Positions 22,288 through 33,780 of a stretch of DNA of 64,000 bases are shown one piece after another. Below the pieces are notes generated by a model. The model was not told where the DNA came from. It did not search any database and saw only the letters and a list, made by a program, of their open reading frames with translations. The first letter of the stretch is position 1, and each line of letters starts with the position of its first letter. This DNA comes from Agrostemma githago. Its lineage: Eukaryota > Streptophyta > Magnoliopsida > Caryophyllales > Caryophyllaceae. The position numbers and the translations under genes are program-made. The stretch lies in assembly GCA_958450325.1 (NCBI GenBank), contig OY288248.1, forward strand, positions 45,708,005 through 45,772,004, in the 5' to 3' direction.

Positions 22288-25200
22288 TCAGCTAACTGTG
22301 AAGCTAGCTGAAGCACCAGAGTTACCGCCATCCCCGCTAGAGGGGTCTCTGTCGTCTGGAGGGGAAGGGGGACGACCTTGGTTGCATTTGTTGAACATGG
22401 CCTGAAACATGGCCATCTGTTCCTGCATCTTCTTTATCTGCTCCGCCTGCTCCTTCAGTTGCTCCTTCATGGCCTCCTTTTCTGGGTCGGGCTACTGAGA
22501 TCCGGGTGGCGTATACTCCATTTGTGTGGAGGTGCCGAGACGCGCTGGGGGAGGTGTGAAGTAGATCCCGTGTGCATTCCCAACACCATACACACAACCT
22601 TTCTTGTACCCCTTAACGACCTTGAAATATGTCTCATTCGGGTCTACTTCGGCAGCATCAGGAGCAGTCTCGTGATTTGCTAGCTCCTCTTGGTAGGCAT
22701 CCTGCGTACACAACAGTGATTTCAATTCAAGTTATTAGTAGATGAAATCAATAAAGATACTTATCTACCACCTAAAGTATATATATAGATACAGTTGATT
22801 TATTTAAAATACTAAGTACTCACCCAGATTGCCTGATCTTTACTCGTCATAAAAGAAGTCACTTCCGAGTTGGTCTTCCCGTGCATGTTCAGGAACACCT
22901 CAGGGGCGGTTGGCGTCCTCCCGAGTTGAGCTTGTAGCTGTTAAATAAGTACGACCGTTAGGCGAACGTATATTACGTGAACGTAGTTTATGATTAATCA
23001 AGTACGAGGACGATATTATTAGAAATCATACCCTCTTGAGACGAAGAAACGAAGACTGTGAACCCCGATGATGTGTCGGGTCGGCCTTCCCCTCCTTCTC
23101 GCAGTTCTTCATTTTATTTCGGGATGCCCTCTCAGATCTGACCTTGAAGTCCTTGTCGTCGTGGTACTTAACCCACCTCTCCAACGCTTCACCTGAAGTA
23201 TGACAACACTAATATATTATTAGTTAATACAGTAAAAGATAGAAGTTTATTGTTCTTTAAAATTGAGTAATATAAAAAACTACACCTTTCAGGTCTTTTA
23301 GCGCAGTCCCCCGGGTGTGACGTTTGTTCATTACGTCAGCGAAGCGGCGTGTGCAAGTCTCATTGTACCGCTCCCATACCCTTCCTTCGAGCTCCGACTT
23401 CCAAAAGAACTTCAGCTACAAAATCAAGGCGGATTAGTAATTAGTAAAAGAAATAATTACAAAGTCCACATTATGAATGCGGAACTCGGTAGCAAAAACA
23501 GTCAACGAACCCGGAAGTTGTTGAACCACTGCTCCCGTTGATCCGTCGGCACCTGAGTCCAACAGGCATACCCTAGACCTTTGTCGACCATGTAGCTGTT
23601 AGTACAGCCAGTGGTCTCCTGCCCATGGAGGAACCTGCACCAAGTCGAGAAACACAGACATGTACGAAATATTACAAGATGTATGTAGTCCAAAAATTCA
23701 TATGTTACAAAAGAGTGGACATGTTAGATTATATTACCATACGCGACCGGGGTCGATAATCACCAGACCGTTCTCGTCCTTCTCTGGCTCCTCCGTCTCC
23801 CCCTATCGTTGCTGCTCGTCGTTCTGCTCCTGTCCCGGCGTTTCAAGGACCACTTCCTCCTCCTCCTGCTGCGAGGTGGATGCGTGCACACACCAATGAT
23901 AGCCGGATTTGTCGCCAATCCTAGCATCAAACAAACCAACTAACCTAAACTAGAATAGCAAGGGCAAGTCGGGTCGAATCCACAGAGAGATCGGGAATGA
24001 GTACTAGTTCGGTCTCGGATTACAAATTAGCTACGCGAATCGATTGATAAGAGTGATTGAACTAGATAGACTAACTAATAAATACATAAAGAAACTAAAA
24101 ATCTAAAACTAGAAATCTAAAGAAACAAAGAGATATGAAATGATGTAATCAAATAAGAAAAGGTACTAAGGGACGATGTCACCCGCGACTTATTCAAATC
24201 ACGCCAACAAATGCCAAGTATCGAGGAAGTCGGGTTCTCGGACAAGGTCAAGGCGCAATCTAGGTCGGTCACCTCCCTCCCGGGCTCGTGAAACGACTAA
24301 TTACCCCGTTTACCTCCCTCCCGGGTTCGTAAGACGGAATCATAAGGTCTAGACCGGAGACTCACTCTCGTGATAATCCCCAAACTAACCCAAGTCAATG
24401 AAAAGCATGCTAATCGAAACTAGTGTTAGGGATACCCCGCTCAATTCCCACTCCCGTGTTCAACTAAGTAGAGTAAGGCAAGATAAAAGGGTAAAGTCGA
24501 CATTATATCCTAATCGACTCCCGTCGATGACCAAGGGATTAGATTCGACTCAAACTCCAAATACCAAGGCTATCCATAAATCTCCAACACGGCCTCATCC
24601 AACCACCCTATCAAACCGATACAAGGCATACAATCGTGCAATTCAAACAAATCGGGAATTAATCGTCCCCTAGTGAGAAAACTACTCACTACTCATATTT
24701 ATACTAAAACAAACACCAATAATTACTCTAAACATAGAAAATAAGCCTAATGAAACAATAAAGACTAAAACTTTGACTAATGAAATAAAATTAAACTAGT
24801 CTAACATAACACATACTAATTACTCAAAACATAATAACTACTCACAAACCCACAAGATAGAATCATAAAACTAAACACAATTAATCGATAAAGATAATAA
24901 CTTTGAAGTAATTAATTATTAATCTAACATAGACATAAAACTTAAAGGATAAACAATAAATAAGAAAAGGGGAGAGAATTATACCAAAGAGGATGAAAAT
25001 TTGATTGGATGAGAAATTAATACAAAAAGATTAAGTCTTGAACAAAAATAAGAGACTAAACTACTAAACCCACCTCGAGCTGCTGCGTTCAACTACTACT
25101 ACTCTCTACTCCTAAACCCTCTTTCTAATTTTCTATCTAAATCTTACAGACTCTCTTCTTTGCTTACAATTGAGGGTTTAAATAGTTATAGTGAGTATCT

Positions 25201-26093
25201 CCTAAAAAGACAAAAATACCCTCCAATTAAATAAAACGAAAAAAAGAAAAGAAGGGGTCAAAAGTAATTTGCTTATCCACAAAAGACAACAACCAAAGCA
25301 AGAAGGGGAGGTAGAGAGCACGGTTGATTTTGATACGCACGGTGGAATTAGCACGGCTCATACTCCCCTGTCTCAATTACGCACGGTTTGGCGTGCGTGG
25401 CTGATAACGTCGACGCCGGCGAGCTGCTGGTGGCTGCTGGTGGCCATGGTGGTCGGAGCTCGAAATCTGGGCAGAAGGTGGTTGATGAAGCGTGAATGCC
25501 GGAGTTCCATGTGGATGCCGGAGCTCCATTGTTGAGGTGAATTAGAATGGTGGTGATTGATGATGAATAGGGTTAATGGAGTTGGTGATTGAGAATGAAT
25601 TGAATTGAAGATGAAGATGAGATGACAATGGTGAAACATGAGCTTGATGATAATGAAATGGTGAAACTCGATGGAGATAATGAAGGTTTGATTGTGGATG
25701 AAATTGAATTGGAATGGGTGATTGAATTTGAAATTGAATTGAGTGGAGATGGAGTGAATGAAGTTTACAGGAGAAGCTTGAATGTGGTGTTTGGTCTTCT
25801 CATTAATTTTGACCCGGTTTGACCGCTTCCCTTGGATCATCTCGACCCTTCTCGATATCTACAATGTCAAAATAACTCGAGCAGTACCAAAGTTTCGACA
25901 AATACGATAAATTAACATAAACTAATCTAGACTCGACTAATAAACTAATTAAACTCAAAACGACTAAATTAAAGGAAAACAACTAATAAAATCGACTAAA
26001 TAAGAGCAAATACGTGGGACAAAAATAGGTAAAATCACGAGTTATCAACCTACTACCTCCGCCACGTCTCCTCGTCGATCTACCGCCTGCCAT
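22288..26093 (-). pseudogene. Second CACTA gene (Ptta/En/Spm, Transposase_24-like), broken
   Basis: A six-exon model fits the minus strand: exon 1 26093-26048 plus 23891-23738 (split by an insertion), exon 2 23634-23511, exon 3 23415-23286, exon 4 23192-23032, exon 5 22937-22824, exon 6 22701-22288. All introns have GT and AG ends. Exon 1 starts MAGGRSTRRRGGGSR; exons 2-4 encode a basic DNA-binding-like region (FLHGQETTGCTNS, FFWKSELEGRVWERYNETC); exon 6 has the family signature KGCVYGVGNAHGIYF and a C-terminal coiled coil (KEQAEQIKKMQEQMA). Stops at 23803-23805 and 22492-22494 plus the insertion disable it. In En/Spm-type elements this class is the accessory DNA-binding protein. Confidence 0.75.
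23897..26047 (-). mobile_element. 2.15-kb insertion in exon 1, probable solo LTR of another retrotransposon
   Basis: The segment runs from TGATAGCC to GTTATCA and interrupts the second CACTA gene between codons. Flanks are ACCAA (23892-23896) and ACCTA (26048-26052), a 5-bp duplication with one mismatch. Ends are TG and CA, there is no coding domain, and on the minus strand a promoter-like ACTATTTAAACCC (near 25180) is visible. This fits a solo LTR in minus orientation, or a small non-autonomous element. Short frames inside are low-complexity. Confidence 0.6.
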
Positions 26094-26296
26094 TATCTTA
26101 ACCTTGCAACAAATTAGCAACAATTAGCAATTACAATCTAACTTGATTGAAATAACGTACACAATAAGTAACACAATGATTAATATGGTTAACCTACTAC
26201 AACAAGTCTAGCAGTCATCTCGCTGTCGTTATTGTCTTCAGCCTCATTGTCCTCACTCTGATCCTCCTCCTCCGTTTCCTCGCCCTCCTCTTGATC

Positions 26297-27012
26297 TGAT
26301 GTGAGTTAATATGAACTTTGAAACAAAAACGTGAAGGTTGATAGTATTCTGAAATGAACGTAAACAAAAGCAACAAAACAAATTGTAAGGATAGTTTGTG
26401 AGGATGATAGAACCGTAACCAAGGGATAGTATGCTTAGTGAAGTAGACCTATACTTCAACAAAGAGGGTGCTAAATCAAACACTCGATTGAAGTAGCGAG
26501 TTTAGAGCTTGTAACGCGACTAACTCTAGACTTTGTCTTGTAAGCAACAAGGACGTAAAAGAAAAGCAATGCTTTACTCAGTTTTGTGTTATGAATATTG
26601 TATGCTTTATTCATTCAAGTTGATGGCTATTTATAGCCTACAAAACGTCCCTTAACCAGGCTGGTCAAGGGTGATACAAACAAAGTTCTAATGGTGATAA
26701 TAACAAAGCTTAGGAGCTAAAAACAAAGCTAACAAGAAGCATTTAGACGCGTCACCCATGTGAACACAATCAGCCCACAATCATCCTCTTAACTCCGGTG
26801 CACTCCCCATGCTTGAATGAGTGTGAACCCAAGTTAATGCCTTCATATGACCTTGACTATTTGCTCCTTTATTCGACCCACACACGAGCTAGCTCACTGA
26901 TTGAAGGAGGCACACTACTAGGCTAGTAGGAGGTGCTAATGTGGTTGGACTAGGACCATTAGGAGCTAGTGTGACTTCATTGAATTCTTTAGTTGTATCC
27001 TCATTCGGATCA
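26297..27012 (-). repeat. 3' LTR of element A
   Basis: 716 bp, TGATGTGAG at the left and GGATCA at the right on the plus strand. Its TATA region reads GGCTATTTATAGCC, a one-base variant of the palindrome seen in sister LTRs. The end of the pol frame extends into it to 26889. Confidence 0.95.
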
Positions 27013-27836
27013 TCTCCTCCCCCTTGAAAAGGAATTGTCCTCAATTCTGAAATGCCATCATCATCAAGATAAGGAGAAAGATCTCCCACATTGAACGTGG
27101 CATGAACTCCATACTCATCCGGCAATTCCACTTTGTAAGCATTGTCGTTCACCTTTGATATGATCTTGTATGGACCTTCTGCCCGTGGCATCAACTTATT
27201 CTTCCTTTTGCTTGGAAACCTCTCTTTTCTCAAGTGAACCCAAACTAAGTCACCTTCTTGAAAAAGTCTTGGTTTCCTGTTTTTGTTGGACCTTCTTTTG
27301 TATGCTTCATTTACCTCCTTGATCTTTTCTCGAATTTGCTCGTGGAGTTTTATCATAGCCTTAAGTTTTGACTCCGCATCTTTGTGGACTAACTCATCCT
27401 TAGGTAGAGGAATCAGGTCCAAGGGCATGTAAGGATTGATTCCATACACGGCCTCAAAAGGAGAGTGAGAGGTAGCATAAGTAGGAGAACGATTGTAAGC
27501 AAATTCAGCGTGGGCAAGCTTGACATCCCAATCCTTTTGAGTCTTGCTCACAAGGCCCCTTAACAACGTGCCCAAAGTGCGATTGGTAACTTCGGTTTGT
27601 CCATCTGTTTGTGGATGATGAGAAGTGCTAAATAAGAGCTTGGTTCCCACCTTCCTCCATAATGTGTTCCAAAAATAACTAAGGAACTTTGAATCACGAT
27701 CCAAAACAATGGACTTAGGTACTCCATGGAGACGTACCACCTCTTTGAAGTACAAGTCAGCTACATTGCTAGCATCATCTGTTTTGTGACAAGCAATGAA
27801 GTGAGCCATTTTTGAAAACCGATCTACCACCACCAT
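26889..27836 (-). CDS. Element A integrase, C-terminal part, ending inside the 3' LTR
   Basis: From the solo LTR breakpoint the frame runs MVVVDRFSKMAHF, VLDRDSKFLS (second catalytic D), DGQTEVTNR (catalytic E) and the C-terminal domain GDLVWVHLRKERFPSKRK...LPDEYGVHATFNVGDLSPYL. It then passes ELRTIPFQGGGDDPNE, where FQGGGDD is encoded by the polypurine tract and LTR start, and ends 41 codons into the LTR (LLQSVS). Reading pol into the 3' LTR is a known feature of some CRM elements. Confidence 0.88.
   Translation of the reverse strand: MVVVDRFSKMAHFIACHKTDDASNVADLYFKEVVRLHGVPKSIVLDRDSKFLSYFWNTLWRKVGTKLLFSTSHHPQTDGQTEVTNRTLGTLLRGLVSKTQKDWDVKLAHAEFAYNRSPTYATSHSPFEAVYGINPYMPLDLIPLPKDELVHKDAESKLKAMIKLHEQIREKIKEVNEAYKRRSNKNRKPRLFQEGDLVWVHLRKERFPSKRKNKLMPRAEGPYKIISKVNDNAYKVELPDEYGVHATFNVGDLSPYLDDDGISELRTIPFQGGGDDPNEDTTKEFNEVTLAPNGPSPTTLAPPTSLVVCLLQSVS
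27013..27025 (-). other. Polypurine tract of element A
   Basis: AAGGGGGAGGAGA on the minus strand abuts the LTR start TGATCC. The same tract is found in E, F, G, H and I. Confidence 0.88.
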
Positions 27837-27841
27837 GATAA

Positions 27842-28705
27842 TGATCCGAATCAAGAAGCCACTAATCCAAGTAAGGAAGTTCTAAAGAGCTCAACTAAAG
27901 AATACTAACTCCTACTTAAGCTTAGGCCAGCTACATTAGCAATAATAAGAAGTCATCTTCAATAATGGAGCTAGCTCAAGTTTGAGCTGAATAAAGAAGC
28001 AAGTAATCACGGTTAATTGAAGACAATAACTTGGTTTCACACCCAATCAAACATGGGAAGAGTACTGAAGTTATGAGGCTGATTGTGTCCTTGGTGTGCA
28101 CGTTTGAAGGCTCCTTTGTTGGCCTTGTTTTTGGCTCCATGTTCACATCCTTGCCGCGCCTCATTACTCCTACTCAAGCTTTGTTTTCATCTCCATGTTC
28201 ACACAAGAAGACCACGGCTGATTACTCTTCATCAAACATTGTTTTTAGCTCCATGTTTACATTAGCTTTGTTATTAGCTCCCTACTTTGTAATTAGCTCC
28301 ATGTTCACATAAGTTTTAGCCTTGTTTTTGTCACCCTAAACCAACCGGTTTAAGGGCTCTTGTAGGCTATATATAGCCGGTCATTTGAAGGAATAAAGAT
28401 GATCCACTTTGCAAATTAAAACTTGAGTAAAGCTAAGCTTTCTGTTTCGTCTTTGTAGTTTACAAGACAAAGTCTAGAGTGAGTCGCGTTACAAGCTCTA
28501 AACTCGCTATTTCAATCGAGTGTTTGATCTAGCAACCGCTTTGTTGAAGTATAGGTCTACTTCACCTAGCATACTATCCTTGGTTACGGTTTATCCTTCC
28601 TTAAAACTATCTTTTCTTTCTGTTTTGGTTACTCATTCACGTTCCATTTCAGAATACTAATCATATCTCTCATTCTTGTTTCAAAGTTCATATCAACTCA
28701 CATCA
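27842..28705 (+). mobile_element. Solo LTR inserted in element A integrase
   Basis: 864 bp from TGATCCG to CACATCA, plus orientation, flanked by perfect GATAA (27837-27841, 28706-28710). It splits the integrase core of A between GKD(V/A)I and MVVVDRF. It is close to the solo LTR at 13002-13868. Confidence 0.95.
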
Positions 28706-28710
28706 GATAA

Positions 28711-29583
28711 CATCCTTCCCCCTAGCTGTTCTTGGCAAGGCCACAATGAAATCCATGGACACATCTTCCCACGGTCTATTAGGAGTGGGTAAGGGCATGT
28801 AGACTCCTGGTTTGAAAGAACTTTTGGCAAATTGGCAAGTCACACACTTGCTTACTACATGTTGGACACTCCCTTGCATCTTTGGCCAAAAGAAGTGTTC
28901 CTTTAAGACCTCCAAGGTTCTTGTGATGCCAAAATGACCCGCTAATCCTCCCCCATGAGCTTCCCTAAGCAGCAATTCTCTAATGAGATGCTTGGGTACA
29001 CAAAGTCGATTTCCTTTGAAAAGAAATCCTTCCTGCAAAACAAACTCGTCAAAGGCTCCCTCCTTGCACTTGGTGAAAGTTTCACCAAAATCAGCATCAT
29101 TGTTGTAGTAATCCTTGAGAGTTTCAAATCCGAGCAATCTAACATCCAAAGTAGATAATAGAGTGTAGCGGCGGGATAGTGCATCAGCCACCACGTTACT
29201 TTTACCATCTTTGTACTTTGAAGAGAAGTGAAAGGATTGCAAGAATTCCACCCACTTGGCATGCCTTGGACGTAGCTTTTGTTGGCCATTGATGTACTTT
29301 AGGGACTCATGATCTGAATGGAGAATAAAGTGGTTAGTACGAAGATAATGACTCCAATGATCAAGAGCTCTTACTATGGCATAGTTTAGCCTTGCTCCAT
29401 TGAGTTTTTCTGAAAAGTAGGCAATGGGGCGCCTATTTTGCACGAGAACAGCACCAATTCCTACTCCACTAGCATCACATTCAACCTCAAATGGTTGAGA
29501 GAAATCAGGAAGGGCTAGGATAGGAGCGGAACACAACTTCTTCTTGATGGCTTCAAAAGCTTCTTGGGCAGCTTTGGACCAAA
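28711..29583 (-). CDS. Element A RNase H and integrase N-terminal part
   Basis: The frame holds RNase H (FEVECDASGVGIGAVLV, LHSDHESLKYING, VVADALSRRYTLL) and the integrase zinc domain (REAHGGGLAGHFG, CVTCQFAKS) to the start of the DDE core (VSMDFIVALPRT). Compared with the F and K copies, eight residues (CTYDKEFY) are missing after ARLNY, a clean 24-bp in-frame deletion that removes a conserved RNase H acid. It joins 51865 on the left side of D with TTTGG as the shared target site. Confidence 0.9.
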
Positions 29584-30754
29584 TGATGCGAGTTCATTTT
29601 GCAGCGTTGTTTTGATCAGTCCATATCTCGAGTTATACTTGGAATTTCGTAGTCATTCAAAATGGAGGAGATAGATTTCGAGCTTATCTTTCCAATGACT
29701 ATTCATGAAGGCTCATTGAACAAGTATTGACAAAGTTATGGTCCGAACAAGTCAGTTGTGCATGGGAATTTCGCAGAAGTTCATTTTGCAGCGTTGTTTT
29801 GATCAGTCCATATCTCGAGTTATACTTGGAGTTTCATAGTCATTCAAAATGGAGGAGATAGATTTCGAGCTTATCTTTCCAATGACTATTCATGAAGGCT
29901 CATTGAACAAGTATTGACAAAGTTATGGTCCGAACAAGACAGTTGTGCATGGGAATTTCTGATGCGAGTTCATTTTGCAGCATTGTTTTGATCAGTCCAT
30001 ATCTCGAGTTATACTTGGAATTTCGTAGTCATTCAAAATGGAGGAGATAGATTTCGAGCTTATCTTTCCAATGACTATTCAGGAAGGCTCATTGAACAAG
30101 TATTGACAAAGTTATGGTTCGAACAAGTCAGTTGTGCATGGGAATTTCGCAGAAGTTATTTGACGGGACTGTTTCTTTTGTATCGACTTTCAATAAAAGA
30201 GCTAGTGGATACTTTGCTCTAATCTGATTTACAAGTCAAATAATCAAGACCATATGGATGCATTAACTTGGGTTCACACTCATTCAAGCAAGGGATATGC
30301 ACCGGAGTTAGTAGGCTGATTGTAGCTTTGTTTGTATCACCCTAGCTTTGTTTGTATCACCCTAGCTTTGTTTGTATCACCCTTGACCATTCTGGTTTGG
30401 GGACGTTTTGTAGGCTATATATAGCCAACCATTTGATGAATAAAGATTGACACAAGATTTATACACAAAACTGAGTAAAGCATTGCTTTCTTTTACGTCC
30501 TTGTTGCTTACAAGACAAAGTCTAGAGTTAGTCGCGTTACAAGCTCTAAACTCGCTACTTCAATCGCGTGTTTGATTTAGCACCCGCTTTGTTGGAGTAT
30601 AGGTCTACTTCACTAAGCATACTATCCCTTGGTTACGGTTCTATCATCCTCACAAACTATCCTTACAATCTGTTTTGTTGCTTTCATTTACGTTCATTTC
30701 AGAATACTATCAATCTTCACGTTTTTGTTTCAAAGTTCATATTAACTCACATCA
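29584..30754 (+). repeat. 5' LTR of element D, with a tandem U3 repeat
   Basis: 1171 bp, TGATGCGAG to CACATCA. The first 575 bp consist of three copies of a repeat of about 185 bp (29586, 29778 and 29964) beginning GTTCATTTTGCAGC. The second half (from about 30200) resembles A-family LTRs, with GGCTATATATAGCC at 30413-30426. A short CACCCTAGCTTTGTTTGTAT repeat occurs near 30330-30380. Confidence 0.9.
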
Positions 30755-30758
30755 TTAG

Positions 30759-30770
30759 TGGTATCAGAGC
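30759..30770 (+). other. Primer binding site of element D
   Basis: TGGTATCAGAGC lies 4 bp (TTAG) after the LTR and complements the 3' end of initiator tRNA-Met. It is identical to the site in the A family. Confidence 0.88.
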
Positions 30771-31008
30771 TACAACTCTTGATTTTTCTTAAAATCAAGA
30801 CGGTCCAAGGAGTGTCGAAGCCAAGTTGTTAGTTGAATTTCTGATTGCGATTGGAATTCAAAGGTTAAACTCGTGCGAGTAGTTCGAGGGTTAATCGATT
30901 TTGATTGTTTCGTGGTTCTTGTTGAAGTTCGATTTTTTTTTCAAAAAAAAAAAAAAAAATTGTTCACGAATTAGTACTGTTCACGTAGTACTATTCACAA
31001 AAAAAAAG

Positions 31009-31187
31009 ATGGCTGAAATTTTCTCATTGGATAGTACAAGCGAGGAAAGTTTGGTTTTTGATCCGTCGTTACCTCCTATTTTCGACGAATATGAAGATCA
31101 TTGTGAGCCAAATGGGTTGCGCATGAAGAAAAAAATTCTGATCTTAGCCAAAACAAGCATGGAGAGTAAAGGGATTGTGCTTGTGGA
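31009..31187 (+). CDS. Element D small ORF, first part
   Basis: An ATG at 31009 opens MAEIFSLDSTSEESLVFDPS..., an acidic protein I do not recognise. Insertion of E interrupts it at 31187; removing E and one GTGGA copy continues the frame at 38325-38568 for about 140 residues in all. It has no gag, protease or RT motif. See the second part for its telling C-terminus. Confidence 0.55.
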
Positions 31188-31849
31188 TGATGTGAGTTAA
31201 TATGAACTTTGAAACAAGAACGTGAAGATGGATTAGTATTCTGAAATGAACGTAAACAAAGTAACCAAAACAGATTGTAAGGATGAATAAAACGTAACCA
31301 AAGGATAGTATGCTTAGTGAAGTAGACCTATACTCCAACAAAGCGGGTGCTAAATCAAACACGCGATTGAAGTAGCGAGTTTAGAGCTTGTAACGCGACT
31401 AACTCTAGACTTTGTCTTGTAAGCAACAAAGACGTAAAAGAAAGCTTAGCTTTACTCAGTTTTTTGATATCAATATTGGATGATTTATTCATTCAAGTAG
31501 ATGGCTATATATAGCCTACAAAATGACCCTTAAACCGGCTGGTTAAGGTGACAAAAACAAAGCTACATGGTGACAAAAACAAAGCTTAAACCTATTGTGA
31601 ACTAGGAGCTAAAAACAAAGCTTAAACCTATGTGAACTAGGAGCTAAGAACAAAGCTTGAAGAAGAGCATTCAGCCGCGGCACACCTTGTGAACATGGAG
31701 CTAAAAACAAAGCTAACTATGAGAACACAATCAGCCCATAATCATCCTCATAACTTCAGTACACTTCCCATGCTTGAATGAGTGTGAACCCAAGTCAATG
31801 CCTTCAAATTACCTTGACTATTTGCTCCTTTATTCAGCCTACACACGAG

Positions 31850-33780
31850 CTAGCTCATCAATTGAAGTAGGCACACCACTAAGCTGATAGGAGGTGTTAG
31901 TGTAGCTGAACTAAGACTATTAGAAGCTAAGGTGACTTCATTGAACTCTTTAGTAGCTTCTTGATTCGGATCATCTCCTCCCCCTTGAAAAGGAATTGTC
32001 CTCAATTCTGAAATGCCATCTTCAACAAGGTAAGGAGCAAGGTCTCTCACTTTGAATGTGGCATGAGCTTTATAACCATCCGGCAACTTCATCTTGCAAA
32101 CATTGTTGTTTCCCTTGTATGGAGCTTCTGCTTGGGACATCCATCTGTTCTTTCTTTTGCTAGCTTCATCCGTTGTGTAACAATCACTGAGGTGAGTCAT
32201 TTTGGAGAATGGCAAGTACTCTCTTGGTTGGAGGGGACTCTTTGGAAAAGGACTTGTTAAGTATTTGTTCCTGATGCTTAGATTACTCCCTCGTGTCTTT
32301 AGCAAAAGGAAGTGTTCCTTTAACGTTTCCAAGGTCTTGGTTATGCCACAACATCCAGCTGGTCTTCCTCCTTGAGTTTCTCTAGTTATACACTCCGAAG
32401 TAGGATGTTTTGGGACACAAAGATGGTTCCCTTTAAGAAGATCGTCCTGCAAAACAACTTCATCAAAAGTATTAAGAGTAATAGCCTTGCATTTGGTGAG
32501 TACATCAGCCTCCGTGTAGTAATAGCCCTTCAAGGTCTTAAGTCCAAGCTCATTGTCCACCTTAACTGGTTCCCCTTTAGTAACCATGACGGCATCACAC
32601 TCGTCCTCTTCCATGGCATGTTCTCCCACATTTTTACTAGCAAACATTGATAGGTTGGGTTTTCCGACTCGATTAGCTGGCATGTTACAAACGTTTTGAG
32701 GTGTCATGGGTTTGAGCACAATCTTCTTTCCCTTATCACTCAATTCGTACTCATTCCTTCTCCCATGGTGAACTACGTCTCTATCAAACTGCCAAGGACG
32801 GCCTAATAGTATGTGACAAGCGTCCATAGGAATAACATCACATAAGACCTCATCAACATAGGAACCCATGGTTAAACCAACCCTCACTTGTTTAGTGACC
32901 CTCACCTTGTTCCCATTATTTAACCAATGTAGTGCATAAGGGTTAGGGTGATTAGTAGTAGCTAGACCTAGTTTGTCTACCATTTCAGTTGAGGCAACGT
33001 TGGTACAACTACCTCCATCAATGATTAAACTACACCATTTGTCTTTAACTTGACACTTAGTATGGAATAGTTGGTCTCTTTGTTCGGTGTCATGTTGAAT
33101 GGGGTTAGCATGTAGAGTACGTAGTACTAAGAGTGTGTCATAAGCCGAGGGTTCATAAGCCTCAATATCTTCTTCTTCCTCTTCCTCTCCCTCATTAATA
33201 TTAAAAACAGCTCCTATACGTTGTTCCTCTTCCCATATTTCATCCCTAATGGTGATTACTTCTCTTAAGGTCACAACTCTTTTATTGGGACAAGCGTTTT
33301 TGTAGTGATCAAACCCTTGACACTTGAAACAACGTACCTTGGATAGACTAGTTTCAGTGGGTGTTTTGGGAGTAGATTGGGGTGGGGCTGCGGGGTTGTT
33401 CTTATTAGTGAAGGGTTGATTAGCATTAGTAGTATTGGCCTTATTCACTTCATCCGTTCGTGACCAAGTATGACTCTTACTAGACTCACCCTCATGTTTT
33501 CCCTTCCCTTGTGCCTCAATTTTTAGACACAACCCACACAAAGTATCAAAATTAGAGTATGGACATAAATCAACCGTATTAGCAATACTACGATTTAGCC
33601 CACGTAAGAACCTAGCCATTTTTATCTCTTCGTTTTCTTCTACCTCCCCCATTAGAACCAAGTTCTCAAATTCTTCAATGTACTCACTAACACTCATTCT
33701 TCCTTGTACAAGGTTAGCAATCTTTTTGTATAAGGATAACTTGTGCGTAGTTGGAACATACCTCTTACGTAGTTTACGTT
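31850..33780 (-). CDS. Element E gag (C-terminal), protease and compacted pol remnant
   Basis: The frame contains the end of the gag core (NLVQGRMSVSEYIEEFENL), a CCHC knuckle CFKCQGFDHYKNACPNKR, an acidic run, the protease (IIDGGSCTNVAS, HILLGRPWQFDRDVVHHG), then short pieces matching widely separated parts of A/F pol in order: LKTLKGYYYTEADVLTKCK, LCVPKHP, ETLKEHF, FSKMTHLSDCYTTDEASK, MKLPDGYKAHATFKV, ELRTIPFQGGGDDPNQ. RT and RNase H and the DDE core are absent, yet no stop intervenes; the frame ends inside the LTR at 31850. The gag N-terminus is at 37147-37492. Confidence 0.88.

Noticed and set aside
25269..25840. Open frames on both strands at 25269-25840
   Set aside because: They are low-complexity (His/Phe/Ile or Glu/Asp/Met) and lie in the noncoding 2.15-kb insertion.
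29586..30160. CRISPR-like or satellite array
   Set aside because: The three 185-bp copies are U3 tandem repeats of an LTR with target duplications; there are no short repeats with unique spacers.
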